Below, piece after piece: positions 44,131 through 53,330 of a stretch of DNA of 64,000 bases. The translations under genes were made by a program, and so were the position numbers. A model generated the notes under the pieces. That model had not been told where the DNA came from. It searched no databases and worked only from the letters and a program-made list of their open reading frames with translations. The stretch's first letter is position 1. Every line of letters begins with the position of its first letter. The stretch lies in NCBI RefSeq assembly GCF_032583975.1, contig NZ_JAWHTF010000002.1; one strand, given 5' to 3'. The DNA comes from Gilvirhabdus luticola. GTDB lineage: Bacteria > Bacteroidota > Bacteroidia > Flavobacteriales > Flavobacteriaceae.

Positions 44131-45594
44131 ATGTCTTTCAGTAGATTTATGGAAAAAATTATAGACGAAAATAAACAAGGCGAAAGCTTAATTTTAGAAG
44201 CAAAAGAAGGTAACTCAAGAAAACTTTTTATTGAAAGTTATGGATGCCAAATGAATTTTAGCGATAGTGAGATAGTAGCTTCTATATTGGCTAATGAAGG
44301 TTTTGATACAACTCAAAATCTTGAAGATGCTGATCTGGTTTTGGTGAACACCTGTTCCATTAGAGATAAAGCCGAACAAACTGTTCGTAAACGCCTTGAA
44401 AAATATAATGCCGTAAAGCGTATCAACCCAAAAATGAAAGTTGGTGTTTTGGGTTGTATGGCAGAACGCTTGAAAAGCAAATTTCTTGAAGAAGAAAAGA
44501 TAGTTGATCTTGTTGTTGGGCCAGATGCATATAAAGACTTACCAAATCTTATTGCCGAAGTTGACGACGGCAGAAATGCTGTAAATGTCATCCTTTCAAA
44601 AGAAGAGACCTATGGAGATATTTCGCCTGTAAGATTAAATAGTAATGGTGTTACAGCTTTTGTTTCGATAACTCGTGGCTGTGATAATATGTGTACATTT
44701 TGTGTTGTACCATTTACAAGAGGCCGTGAGAGAAGTCGCGATCCACAAAGTATCATTGAAGAAGTTAATGACCTTTGGAATAAAGGCTTTAAAGAAATCA
44801 CCCTTCTTGGACAGAATGTAGATAGCTACCTATGGTATGGTGGTGGACTGAAAAAAGATTTTGAAAAAGCCAGTGATATGCAAAAGGCAACTGCAGTAAA
44901 TTTTGCAAAACTTTTAGAACTTTGCGCTACAGCACAACCTAAAATGCGCATTCGTTTTTCAACATCCAATCCACAGGATATGACTTTGGATGTTATAGAG
45001 ACTATGGCAAAGTATCAAAATATATGTGATTATATTCATTTACCTGTGCAAAGTGGAAGCAATAGAATTTTAAAAGAAATGAATCGTCAACATACAAGGG
45101 AAGAATATTTTGAATTGATTGATAATATTCGTCATATTCTCCCGGATTGTGCAATTTCTCAAGATATGATTTCAGGATTCCCAACAGAAACTGAAGAAGA
45201 CCATCAAGATACATTAAGCTTAATGGAATATGTGAAATATGAATTCGGATTTATGTTTGCTTATTCCGAAAGACCTGGAACACTTGCAGAACGTAAAATG
45301 GAAGATGACATTCCTAATGATGTAAAGAAAAGAAGACTAAACGAAATCATTCAACTGCAACAAAAGCATAGTTTATACAGAACACAACAACATTTAGGTA
45401 AAGTTGAAGAGGTTTTAATAGAAAAAGAATCAAAAAAATCTGACAAACATTGGTCAGGTAGAAATACACAAAACACAGTTGTTGTTTTTCCAAAAGAGAA
45501 TTATAAAGTCGGTGATTTCGTCAATGTAAAAATTAATGATTGTACTACAGCTACACTTATTGGTGAAGCTGTTGGATATTCAGATAATAATTAA
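44131..45594 (+). CDS. miaB: tRNA-2-methylthio-N6-dimethylallyladenosine synthase MiaB
   Basis: 487 residues. N-terminal UPF0004 cysteines (YGCQMNFSDSE, NTCSIRDKAEQ, LGCMAER), radical-SAM CDNMCTFC, C-terminal TRAM-like domain. Adds the methylthio group to i6A37 in tRNAs. Longer than E. coli MiaB by an N-terminal ~25 residues. The sigma-54-type activator follows after 2 bp. Confidence 0.96.
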   Translation: MSFSRFMEKIIDENKQGESLILEAKEGNSRKLFIESYGCQMNFSDSEIVASILANEGFDTTQNLEDADLVLVNTCSIRDKAEQTVRKRLEKYNAVKRINPKMKVGVLGCMAERLKSKFLEEEKIVDLVVGPDAYKDLPNLIAEVDDGRNAVNVILSKEETYGDISPVRLNSNGVTAFVSITRGCDNMCTFCVVPFTRGRERSRDPQSIIEEVNDLWNKGFKEITLLGQNVDSYLWYGGGLKKDFEKASDMQKATAVNFAKLLELCATAQPKMRIRFSTSNPQDMTLDVIETMAKYQNICDYIHLPVQSGSNRILKEMNRQHTREEYFELIDNIRHILPDCAISQDMISGFPTETEEDHQDTLSLMEYVKYEFGFMFAYSERPGTLAERKMEDDIPNDVKKRRLNEIIQLQQKHSLYRTQQHLGKVEEVLIEKESKKSDKHWSGRNTQNTVVVFPKENYKVGDFVNVKINDCTTATLIGEAVGYSDNN

Positions 45595-45596
45595 TT

Positions 45597-46856
45597 ATGG
45601 AATCAATTCAAGCTATAAAACAACGATTTGGAATTATTGGAAACGATCCAAAACTTAATCGTGCCATAGAAAAAGCCATTCAGGTTGCTCCAACAGATAT
45701 TTCGGTGTTGGTTACTGGAGAAAGCGGTGTTGGTAAAGAGAGCATTCCTAAAATTATACATCAGCTTTCTCATAGAAAACATGGTAAATACATTGCTGTA
45801 AACTGTGGCGCCATCCCAGAAGGAACCATAGACAGTGAGTTGTTTGGGCATGAAAAAGGGTCATTTACTGGTGCAACACAAACACGTTCTGGTTATTTTG
45901 AAGTTGCCGATGGCGGTACCATTTTTCTTGATGAGGTTGGTGAGCTACCTTTAACTACTCAAGTACGTTTGCTTCGTGTTCTTGAAAATGGTGAATTTAT
46001 AAAAGTTGGAAGTAGTAAAGTCCAAAAGACCAATGTTCGTATTGTGGCGGCAACCAACATTAATATGTTTGACGCCATTAACAAAGAAAAATTCAGGGAA
46101 GATCTCTATTATCGTTTAAGCACAGTAGATATACATATTCCTCCACTTCGAGAACGTAAAGAAGATATTCATTTACTATTTAGGAAATTTGCAAGCGATT
46201 TTGCATTAAAGTATAAAATGCCAACCATTAAATTAACAGATGATGCGGTAGACATTCTTTTAAAACACAGATGGAGTGGAAACATCAGGCAATTACGTAA
46301 TGTAGCTGAACAAATTTCTGTTTTAGAACAAAATAGAACTATAACACCTGACGTTTTAAAAGCATACCTGCCAATGTCAGGCAGTAATTTACCTGCTGTA
46401 ATTAGCAAGTCAAAATCTGAAAGCGATTTTAGTAGTGAAAGAGAAATCTTGTATAAGGTCTTGTTTGATATGAAAAGTGATTTAAACGATCTTAAAAAAC
46501 TCACTATGGAGTTAATGAAAAGTGGTAATACACGTGAGGTTGAAAAAGACAATGAACACCTAATTCAAAAAATATATGGTAAAAATGATAAATCGCATTA
46601 TGATGAGCAGAATGATGTTGAAGTTATTTCAATTCCAGAACATAACATAAGTGAACATCAAGCTAGTGCCACTCAAGATAAATACCATTTTGCTGAAGAA
46701 ATTGAAGAAGAAGAAACATTATCATTACATGATAAAGAATTAGAACTAATAAAAAAATCTTTGGAGCGTCATAATGGCAAACGCAAATTAGCTGCTGCCG
46801 AACTAGGTATAAGTGAACGTACACTCTACAGAAAAATTAAACAATTCGATCTTTAA
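45597..46856 (+). CDS. Sigma-54-dependent transcriptional activator (AAA+)
   Basis: 419 residues. AAA+ core with Walker A GESGVGKE, the sigma-54-contacting GSFTGA loop, Walker B LDEVGELP, arginine finger and sensor II; C-terminal Fis-type HTH (HNGKRKLAAAELGISERTLYRKI). No N-terminal receiver domain, so it is not a direct two-component target. Sits in the miaB-lptE-secG unit. Confidence 0.92.
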   Translation: MESIQAIKQRFGIIGNDPKLNRAIEKAIQVAPTDISVLVTGESGVGKESIPKIIHQLSHRKHGKYIAVNCGAIPEGTIDSELFGHEKGSFTGATQTRSGYFEVADGGTIFLDEVGELPLTTQVRLLRVLENGEFIKVGSSKVQKTNVRIVAATNINMFDAINKEKFREDLYYRLSTVDIHIPPLRERKEDIHLLFRKFASDFALKYKMPTIKLTDDAVDILLKHRWSGNIRQLRNVAEQISVLEQNRTITPDVLKAYLPMSGSNLPAVISKSKSESDFSSEREILYKVLFDMKSDLNDLKKLTMELMKSGNTREVEKDNEHLIQKIYGKNDKSHYDEQNDVEVISIPEHNISEHQASATQDKYHFAEEIEEEETLSLHDKELELIKKSLERHNGKRKLAAAELGISERTLYRKIKQFDL

Positions 46857-46865
46857 AACTTAAAA

Positions 46866-47366
46866 ATGAAATTATTTAAATTCGTTTTATTATTTATAAG
46901 TTCACTTGCAATTTTAGGCTGTGGAGCATACTCTTTTACTGGAATTGATACTGATGCAAAAACTTTTCAGGTGAATTATTTTCAAAATAATGCCCTATTG
47001 ATAGAGCCTGGCTTGGATCGGGATTTTACAAATGCCCTTACCGATTTAATACTGAATCAAACCAATTTAAGCCTAGTAAAATCTAGTGGAGATTTAATTT
47101 ACGAAGGTGAAATCACTACTTATAGAATTTCGCCAACAACTGCAACAGCAAACAATACAGCTGCCCAAAACAAATTAACCATAGCCGTCAATGTTCGTTT
47201 CTATGATACCCGTGATGAAGAGAATGATTTTGAACAAACATTTTCTTTTTTCTATGATTATCCTGGTGAGGCACAACTTATTGGTAGTCAAAAAGACTCA
47301 GCACACGAAGAGATTTTTGAACGCTTAACCCAAGATATTATTAATGCATCACTTGCCAATTGGTAA
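46866..47366 (+). CDS. lptE: LPS-assembly lipoprotein LptE
   Basis: 166 residues, lipobox LAILGC near residue 19, then GAYSFTGIDTDAKTFQVNYFQN, the Bacteroidota LptE pattern. Plugs the LptD barrel at the outer membrane. 9 bp after the activator gene. Confidence 0.9.
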   Translation: MKLFKFVLLFISSLAILGCGAYSFTGIDTDAKTFQVNYFQNNALLIEPGLDRDFTNALTDLILNQTNLSLVKSSGDLIYEGEITTYRISPTTATANNTAAQNKLTIAVNVRFYDTRDEENDFEQTFSFFYDYPGEAQLIGSQKDSAHEEIFERLTQDIINASLANW

Positions 47367-47369
47367 TCA

Positions 47370-48320
47370 ATGAACAAAACAGATTTCATATCCCTTTTGC
47401 AGAATCCAGTTACTATACAGCAGGAGCAAACCGAAAATTTAAAATCTGTTATTGACGAATTTCCATATTTTCAATCAGCAAGAGCCATATACCTTAAAGG
47501 TTTAAAAAATTCTGAAAGCTATAAGTACAATCAAGAATTAAAAGTAACTGCTGCATATACTGCTGACAGAAGCATTCTTTTCGATTTTATTACTTCTGAA
47601 GAATTTACACAAAATGAAATTTCAGAATTCATTAAACAAAACACAGAACATCTAAAAGATATTGATGTTACTGTTGAAGAGGTAAGTGTTTATAAAAGTT
47701 TAAAAATTGATGAGGCGCTCCAAAATCAAATAAAAGACGCTGAAAAAATATTAGACCCATCATTATTTCAACCTAAAATAACACCTTCCAGAATTGCAAA
47801 TTTTGAGCTGGATAAAGATCAAGATATTGAAAATGCTGGTGAAGAAGAAAACATTTCCACGGAAGAATCTTCTTTTGACATTTTAAACCTTGGGAAGCCA
47901 CTACAATTTCATAGAAGTGAATTACACTCTTTTAATGAATGGTTAAAACTTACGAGTTTTAAACCCATAGAACGAGAAGAAAATAATATAGAAAAGGTTA
48001 AGAATGTTGAAGCTTCAACAGATAAATCTGAAGCTTCGAAGAATTTGGGTAAAAGAAAGAAATTTGAACTTATTGATAAATTCATATCAAAAAATCCTAA
48101 AATAGATCCTTCAAAAGAATCTAATGTAAAGCATAATATTGCAAAGGAACAAATGATTCAACCCGAGAGCTTAATGACAGAGACTTTGGCAAGAATTTAT
48201 GTAGAACAAAAAAACTATAAAAAAGCTATTCAATCTTACAAGATTTTAAGTTTGAAATATCCAGAAAAAAGTGGTTTCTTTGCAGACCAAATTAAAGCAA
48301 TTAAAAAATTACCAGAATAA
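47370..48320 (+). CDS. TPR-like conserved protein
   Basis: 316 residues, no signal peptide. Two helical regions, the last (TLARIYVEQKNYKKAIQSYKILSLKYPEKSGFF) a clear tetratricopeptide repeat; a long acidic, low-complexity middle. Conserved position between lptE and secG is usual in flavobacteria. Function unknown. Confidence 0.82.
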   Translation: MNKTDFISLLQNPVTIQQEQTENLKSVIDEFPYFQSARAIYLKGLKNSESYKYNQELKVTAAYTADRSILFDFITSEEFTQNEISEFIKQNTEHLKDIDVTVEEVSVYKSLKIDEALQNQIKDAEKILDPSLFQPKITPSRIANFELDKDQDIENAGEEENISTEESSFDILNLGKPLQFHRSELHSFNEWLKLTSFKPIEREENNIEKVKNVEASTDKSEASKNLGKRKKFELIDKFISKNPKIDPSKESNVKHNIAKEQMIQPESLMTETLARIYVEQKNYKKAIQSYKILSLKYPEKSGFFADQIKAIKKLPE

Positions 48321-48332
48321 TAATAAAGAATA

Positions 48333-48686
48333 ATGAATACGTTTACCATATTTTTAGCATTAATAGTTGTTGTAGCATTTCTATTGGTTATAGTCATTAT
48401 GGTTCAAAACCCTAAAGGTGGTGGCTTGTCATCTTCTTTTGGCGGTGGTGGAACACAACAACTAGGCGGCGTGAAAAAGACGACCGACTTTTTAGATAAA
48501 AGTACATGGACATTAGCAACGCTAATGCTTGTACTTATTTTGTTGTCTAATGTTGCAATCAACAAAGGTGGTGCTAGTTCAGAATCTAAAGTTTTAGATC
48601 CTGATGCTACTACTACAGCACAACCATTACCTAATGTGCCTGCTCAAACTGACAATACAACAGCTACAGACTCAACTGCAAACTAA
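48333..48686 (+). CDS. secG: Preprotein translocase subunit SecG
   Basis: 117 residues: two transmembrane helices flanking VQNPKGGGLSSSFGGGGTQQLGG, the SecG signature. Part of the SecYEG channel. The acidic Thr/Gln/Asn tail is a lineage feature. Confidence 0.93.
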   Translation: MNTFTIFLALIVVVAFLLVIVIMVQNPKGGGLSSSFGGGGTQQLGGVKKTTDFLDKSTWTLATLMLVLILLSNVAINKGGASSESKVLDPDATTTAQPLPNVPAQTDNTTATDSTAN

Positions 48687-48713
48687 TTTAATGCAGAAAA
48701 CCATATACAAAAT

Positions 48714-48740
48714 GCCAGCTATTTTAGTTGGCTTTTTTGT
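48714..48740 (+). terminator. Terminator of the miaB-secG unit
   Basis: GCCAGCTA / TAGTTGGC stem (one G-T pair) followed by a T-run. Confidence 0.85.
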
Positions 48741-48750
48741 TTTCTGAAAC

Positions 48751-48782
48751 TTTGTCAGTCAAAAGGAGTTGGCATAATTTTC
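48751..48782 (+). promoter_or_regulatory. Promoter of groESL
   Basis: TTTG (48751-48754), 20-bp spacer, TAATTTTC (48775-48782; 7/8). The -33 element reads TTTGTCAGTCAAA, sharing the TTTGTCA half of the miaB palindrome. No CIRCE element is visible, so HrcA control is not supported. Confidence 0.65.
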
Positions 48783-48831
48783 GAACAACGCTAAAGCATT
48801 AATTATAAAACTAATTTAAAAATATAACAAC

Positions 48832-49110
48832 ATGAGTAAAGTAAACATCAAACCACTTGCAGATCGTGTACTAGTAGAACCACTTCCTGCAGAAACCCAA
48901 ACAGCTTCTGGACTTTTTATTCCAGATTCGGCACAAGAAAAACAACATAAAGGTACAGTTGTAGCTGTAGGGACAGGTAAAAAAGATGAACCACTTACTG
49001 TAAAAGTTGGAGACCAAGTACTCTACGGAAAATATTCAGGTTCAGAAATTTCTTTAGATGGTAAGGATTATTTAATGATGCGAGAAGAAGACATCATGGC
49101 AATAATCTAA
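48832..49110 (+). CDS. groES: Co-chaperonin GroES
   Basis: 92 residues, complete GroES fold (KPLADRVLVEPLPAETQTASG..., mobile loop around residues 20-35). Caps the GroEL cavity. groEL follows after 44 bp. Confidence 0.96.
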   Translation: MSKVNIKPLADRVLVEPLPAETQTASGLFIPDSAQEKQHKGTVVAVGTGKKDEPLTVKVGDQVLYGKYSGSEISLDGKDYLMMREEDIMAII

Positions 49111-49154
49111 TACTAACTTAAACTTTAATTAATTCAAAAAATCATTCATTAAAA

Positions 49155-50786
49155 ATGGCAAAAGATATAAAATTTGATATAGAAGCACGCGACGGTTTAA
49201 AGCGTGGTGTTGATGCATTGGCAAATGCAGTAAAAGTAACATTAGGTCCAAAAGGAAGAAACGTAATTATTAGCAAATCTTTCGGTGCACCTCAAGTCAC
49301 AAAAGATGGTGTAACTGTAGCTAAAGAAGTAGAGCTAGAGGATGCACTAGAGAACATGGGAGCACAAATGGTAAAAGAAGTAGCTTCAAAAACCAACGAT
49401 TTGGCTGGAGATGGTACCACAACAGCAACCGTTTTAGCCCAAGCTATTGTAAAAGAAGGTTTAAAAAATGTAGCTGCAGGTGCAAATCCAATGGATCTAA
49501 AACGTGGTATAGATAAGGCTGTTGAGGCTATTGTATCGGACTTGGCAAAACAAAGTAAACAAGTTGGAAACTCTTCAGAAAAAATTAAACAAGTTGCATC
49601 TATTTCTGCTAATAATGACGATGTAATTGGTGATCTTATTGCAAATGCATTTAATAAAGTTGGTAAAGAAGGTGTCATTACTGTAGAAGAAGCCAAAGGA
49701 ACAGATACTTATGTAGATGTTGTAGAAGGTATGCAATTTGATAGAGGTTATTTATCTCCTTACTTTGTAACTGATAGTGAAAAAATGATTGCCGATTTAG
49801 AAAATCCTTACATCTTATTGTATGATAAAAAAGTGTCTACAATGAAAGATTTACTTCCTATTCTTGAGCCAGTTGCTCAATCTGGAAAACCTCTTTTAAT
49901 TGTTGCAGAAGATGTAGATGGGGAAGCATTGGCAACTTTGGTAGTGAACAAATTACGTGGTGCACTTAAAATTGCAGCTGTTAAAGCACCTGGTTTTGGA
50001 GACAGACGTAAAGCGATGCTTGAAGATATCGCTATCTTAACTGGTGGAACCGTTGTTTCTGAAGAAAGAGGATTTACTTTAGAGAATACTACTATTGATA
50101 TGCTTGGAACTGCAGAACGTATAACCATTGATAAAGACAACACTACTGTGGTAAATGGTGCTGGTGAAAAAGGTTTAATCAAAAACAGAGTGAACCAGAT
50201 CAAATCGCAAATTGAAACTACTACAAGCGATTACGATAAAGAAAAACTTCAAGAGCGTTTAGCTAAATTAGCTGGTGGTGTTGCAGTATTGTATGTTGGT
50301 GCTGCAAGTGAAGTTGAAATGAAAGAAAAGAAAGATCGTGTTGATGATGCATTACATGCAACTCGTGCTGCGGTTGAAGAAGGTATTGTTGCTGGTGGTG
50401 GTGTTGCATTTATAAGAGCAAAACCAATTTTAGAAAAACTTACAACAGAAAACCTTGATGAGGTAACAGGAATTCAAATTGTGGCTCGTGCTATCGAATC
50501 ACCATTACGTACTATTGTTGAAAATGCGGGTGGTGAAGGTAGCGTAGTTGTAGCTAAAGTCATGGATGGCAAAGGAGATTTTGGTTTTGATGCCAAATCT
50601 GAAACCTATGTGCAAATGCTAAAAGCGGGAATTATAGATCCGACTAAAGTAACACGTATTGCATTAGAAAATGCAGCGTCTGTTGCTGGCATGATTCTAA
50701 CCACTGAATGTGCTTTGGTAGATATTAAAGAAGATGCTCCTGCTATGCCTCCAATGGGTGGCGGCGGAATGCCAGGTATGATGTAA
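49155..50786 (+). CDS. groEL: Chaperonin GroEL
   Basis: 543 residues, with the ATP motif GDGTTTATVLAQ and the C-terminal GGGMPGMM tail. Full length, single copy in the window. Terminator at 50802. Confidence 0.97.
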   Translation: MAKDIKFDIEARDGLKRGVDALANAVKVTLGPKGRNVIISKSFGAPQVTKDGVTVAKEVELEDALENMGAQMVKEVASKTNDLAGDGTTTATVLAQAIVKEGLKNVAAGANPMDLKRGIDKAVEAIVSDLAKQSKQVGNSSEKIKQVASISANNDDVIGDLIANAFNKVGKEGVITVEEAKGTDTYVDVVEGMQFDRGYLSPYFVTDSEKMIADLENPYILLYDKKVSTMKDLLPILEPVAQSGKPLLIVAEDVDGEALATLVVNKLRGALKIAAVKAPGFGDRRKAMLEDIAILTGGTVVSEERGFTLENTTIDMLGTAERITIDKDNTTVVNGAGEKGLIKNRVNQIKSQIETTTSDYDKEKLQERLAKLAGGVAVLYVGAASEVEMKEKKDRVDDALHATRAAVEEGIVAGGGVAFIRAKPILEKLTTENLDEVTGIQIVARAIESPLRTIVENAGGEGSVVVAKVMDGKGDFGFDAKSETYVQMLKAGIIDPTKVTRIALENAASVAGMILTTECALVDIKEDAPAMPPMGGGGMPGMM

Positions 50787-50801
50787 ATTAATAATCACAA
50801 T

Positions 50802-50836
50802 AAAAAAAGCCCACATTATTAATGTGGGCTTTTTTT
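50802..50836. terminator. Bidirectional terminator of groESL and the convergent lipoprotein gene
   Basis: 16-bp perfect stem around an ATT loop (50802-50817 with 50821-50836), A-run on the left and T-run on the right. Confidence 0.93.
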
Positions 50837-50845
50837 ATTATAATA

Positions 50846-51073
50846 TTATTTTTGTGGTTTGTAAATAGCTCCTGTTGCAAAATCAACAATTGCTCCAGGC
50901 CAAAAAAGAACAATGTCAGCTATAAGGGCCACAACTCTTACATTTCTTTGTGGTTCACCATCAGCAGGTTTTGTTTTTTGATACTGTGTTACTTTACCGC
51001 CAAATATTGTAGCACAATTTGTTAGCATTAATGTCATTAATAAGACGGCCAAAAATTTTGAGAATTTTTTCAT
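50846..51073 (-). CDS. Small YceK/YidQ-like lipoprotein
   Basis: 75 residues from ATG 51073 (the longer frame to 51175 is an upstream extension without signal-peptide logic). Lipobox LTNC at about residue 19, followed by ATIFGGKVTQYQKTKPADGE and FWPGAIVDFATGAIYKP, the YceK-type pattern. Outer-membrane lipoprotein, function unknown. Confidence 0.85.
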   Translation of the reverse strand: MKKFSKFLAVLLMTLMLTNCATIFGGKVTQYQKTKPADGEPQRNVRVVALIADIVLFWPGAIVDFATGAIYKPQK

Positions 51074-51170
51074 GTGAATTAATAAGTTAGTTAATAGGAT
51101 ATATATAAGAACAAAGAACGATAATTTTAATGATAAGAACAAATTTATTTTTATTATTGAAAAATATAAA

Positions 51171-51191
51171 ACCACCTTAAGAAGGTGGTTT
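51171..51191 (-). terminator. Terminator after the micro-gene
   Basis: AACCACCTT / AAGGTGGTT stem with T-rich ends in both directions. Confidence 0.85.
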
Positions 51192-51230
51192 TTTCTGAAT
51201 TAAAGTTTATCGAAATAAACCATACACAAG

Positions 51231-51317
51231 TTACTTCTTCTTTGCAGGAGTCTGTGGAGTCTTTTTTACCACTTGTTTAGGTAAAGCCGACTTACTTTTT
51301 GACTTTGATTGTCCCAT
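51231..51317 (-). CDS. 28-residue basic peptide
   Basis: MGQSKSKSKSALPKQVVKKT and onward to Lys-Lys-Lys: 9 Lys, no acidic residue. ATG at 51317, TAA at 51231-51233, and a matching terminator about 40 bp downstream support a real transcript. Likely nucleic-acid or ribosome-associated; no family recognised. Confidence 0.5.
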   Translation of the reverse strand: MGQSKSKSKSALPKQVVKKTPQTPAKKK

Positions 51318-51605
51318 AATATTATAAATTTAAGAACACTATAAATGTAAGTAGAAAACGAACTCGTTATCATTCCTTTGGCTAAAATTTAACTAAAATT
51401 CTATATGATTCTGTAAACAAATTTGTTTTAGTGAAATGACAATAGTTTAGCATAAAAGTTGACAAATAAGTCACAGACTGAAAAACCCAACCTGAAATTT
51501 GATTTAGCAATTATTTTGTATAGAACTTCCTTTGGTAATCTTCTTGGATATGAGAATCTATTTTCTCCCTCATAATTAGACTATTATAATTGAATTGCTA
51601 TATAA

Positions 51606-52373
51606 TTAATAAGCTATTGTAAGCATAGAAGTACATAAAATTAATTTGGTAATTGCATCTAATCCAGGTTTTAGCCATATAGAATGTTCATCATCAAAAG
51701 TAACGGCGCCTAATGATATTCCATTTTCTAAAAATTCATAAAAAATTGTTCTTTCGGTAATATCATTATTTACATTAATATTTTTGTTACTATCCAAGTT
51801 GGTTCTGATTATTTGTATAAATCGTTCACAATATTTGAGACTGCCAACTTCTACAAATAAAAAAGATTTCTCGTTTATAACTTCTAGATTTAAATCCCAT
51901 TTATTGCTTGAATCTCCATTGGTAGTAATGAAGCCCTTTATTTTCTTTGGAAAAAAGACCATACTTTGAATTTCTTCGGCCTCTATGCCAACATTTAATA
52001 CTCTGTTTAATAAGATGTCTTCTTTAATAACAGTTTCATCTTTTTGAACAGTTTTTACTTGTAAAGTAGAAGAATTTTTGTCAGGGTCTGATAATTTAAT
52101 TGAGATATTTTGTTTCGTTTTTGAATAATGAACCCCTTTCTTTCTATCCGTTTCAGTTGAGGTGATGCCTTCTTTAATTTTGGCAACGCCATAATTCTCG
52201 AAAATAACTTTTGATTTATTAAACCAATACGTTCTTGGAAAGATTAAATTTAGTTTTTCTGAATTAATGGGTAGTGGTTCAATTATTTTTATAGAGTCTT
52301 GTGCAAAGATCACAGTAGTTATGAATACTAGTATTAAACTACAAGTTGTTTTTAAAGCAGCTACAATTTTCAT
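51606..52373 (-). CDS. Exported protein, unknown
   Basis: 255 residues. Signal peptide 1-24, then a beta-rich region without recognisable domain. Single gene with its own upstream region. No partner genes. Confidence 0.75.
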   Translation of the reverse strand: MKIVAALKTTCSLILVFITTVIFAQDSIKIIEPLPINSEKLNLIFPRTYWFNKSKVIFENYGVAKIKEGITSTETDRKKGVHYSKTKQNISIKLSDPDKNSSTLQVKTVQKDETVIKEDILLNRVLNVGIEAEEIQSMVFFPKKIKGFITTNGDSSNKWDLNLEVINEKSFLFVEVGSLKYCERFIQIIRTNLDSNKNINVNNDITERTIFYEFLENGISLGAVTFDDEHSIWLKPGLDAITKLILCTSMLTIAY

Positions 52374-52511
52374 ATTTCACCTTTAATTAGCAGTAAGTCA
52401 AAGCAATACCAAACCAATCATAATTTTAAGACTTATGAGACATAGTAAAACGAAGTTCGACTATTTTTAGTATAAAGTAAAATTTGTAAACTATATTCAT
52501 TTTAAAAAACA

Positions 52512-53231
52512 ATGAAAAACCTGCAGATAGGTAATAAAATATTTTATAGATTTAAGGAACATATCCTATTCAATATGAAAAAAATAGACTGGCAATATAC
52601 CTTTGGGGAAATACTCATTGTCATTATTGGTATTAGTATAGCATTTAGTTTAAATAAATGCTCTGAAAACTCGAAAAACGAAGATCAAAGAAAACTGTAT
52701 CTAACAAGCATTAAAAATGACGTTGAGGCAGATAAGCTTACTCTGGAAGACAATGTAAAAACACTTGAAGATAAAATTAAAATCACAAACGAAATTCTAC
52801 CTAAACTCAACACAAATTCACCAGACAAAATGAGTATTACTGGAAACATATTTAATATTGTTTCATTAGTAAATTTTACTCCAAACGACAATACTTATCA
52901 AGCACTTGTAAATTCTGGAGACTTTAAACTCATTGATGACTTTGAGTTAAAAACTGCAATTGAAAAACATTATGCTACCTACGAAATCATGGCTCAAAGC
53001 TATGAACGATTAGAAAACATACAGAAAAAATATGTCGGTGATTATTTTATATACCATATGGATTATGACGCTTTTCAAAAAGGAGAGTTTGGTTTTAAAG
53101 ATGAAAAACTATTGAAAAATATCATTTTAAGTATGCGTGGCGCCTTTGATATTAAACTTAAAGCAACAAAAAATGGTATTGCAAGTTGTGATAGTTTGAC
53201 TTCTGTATTGAATAAAAAGTTGGCGCCATAA
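52512..53231 (+). CDS. DUF6090-like membrane-anchored protein
   Basis: 239 residues: an N-terminal soluble stretch, one transmembrane helix (about 30-48: FGEILIVIIGISIAFSLN), then a helical periplasmic domain. The GE-(I/L)-x-I-V-x-I-G-I-x-I-A helix is the DUF6090 hallmark in Bacteroidota. Function unknown. An internal Met at residue 22 would still keep the helix. Confidence 0.8.
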   Translation: MKNLQIGNKIFYRFKEHILFNMKKIDWQYTFGEILIVIIGISIAFSLNKCSENSKNEDQRKLYLTSIKNDVEADKLTLEDNVKTLEDKIKITNEILPKLNTNSPDKMSITGNIFNIVSLVNFTPNDNTYQALVNSGDFKLIDDFELKTAIEKHYATYEIMAQSYERLENIQKKYVGDYFIYHMDYDAFQKGEFGFKDEKLLKNIILSMRGAFDIKLKATKNGIASCDSLTSVLNKKLAP

Positions 53232-53330
53232 ACAAAAAATTGAAACTGGCTTTCATTTCAAAAGTCATTAGTTTATATTACTTTTACAAACCTGTCGTTC
53301 AAACCAAAATTCAATAAATATTTATAGCAT

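Larger units (their letters stand above)
51074..51605. other. 532-bp stretch with one micro-gene
   Basis: Contains the terminator at 51171-51191 and the 28-codon frame at 51231-51317. The remainder to 51605 shows no other gene, RNA or repeat. Confidence 0.5.

Noticed and set aside
48687..48831. CIRCE element upstream of groES
   Set aside because: No TTAGCACTC-N9-GAGTGCTAA-like inverted repeat is present.
50846..51175. Longer frame of the small lipoprotein from 51175
   Set aside because: The ATG at 51073 starts directly with a lipoprotein signal peptide; the extension adds a second hydrophobic stretch before it.
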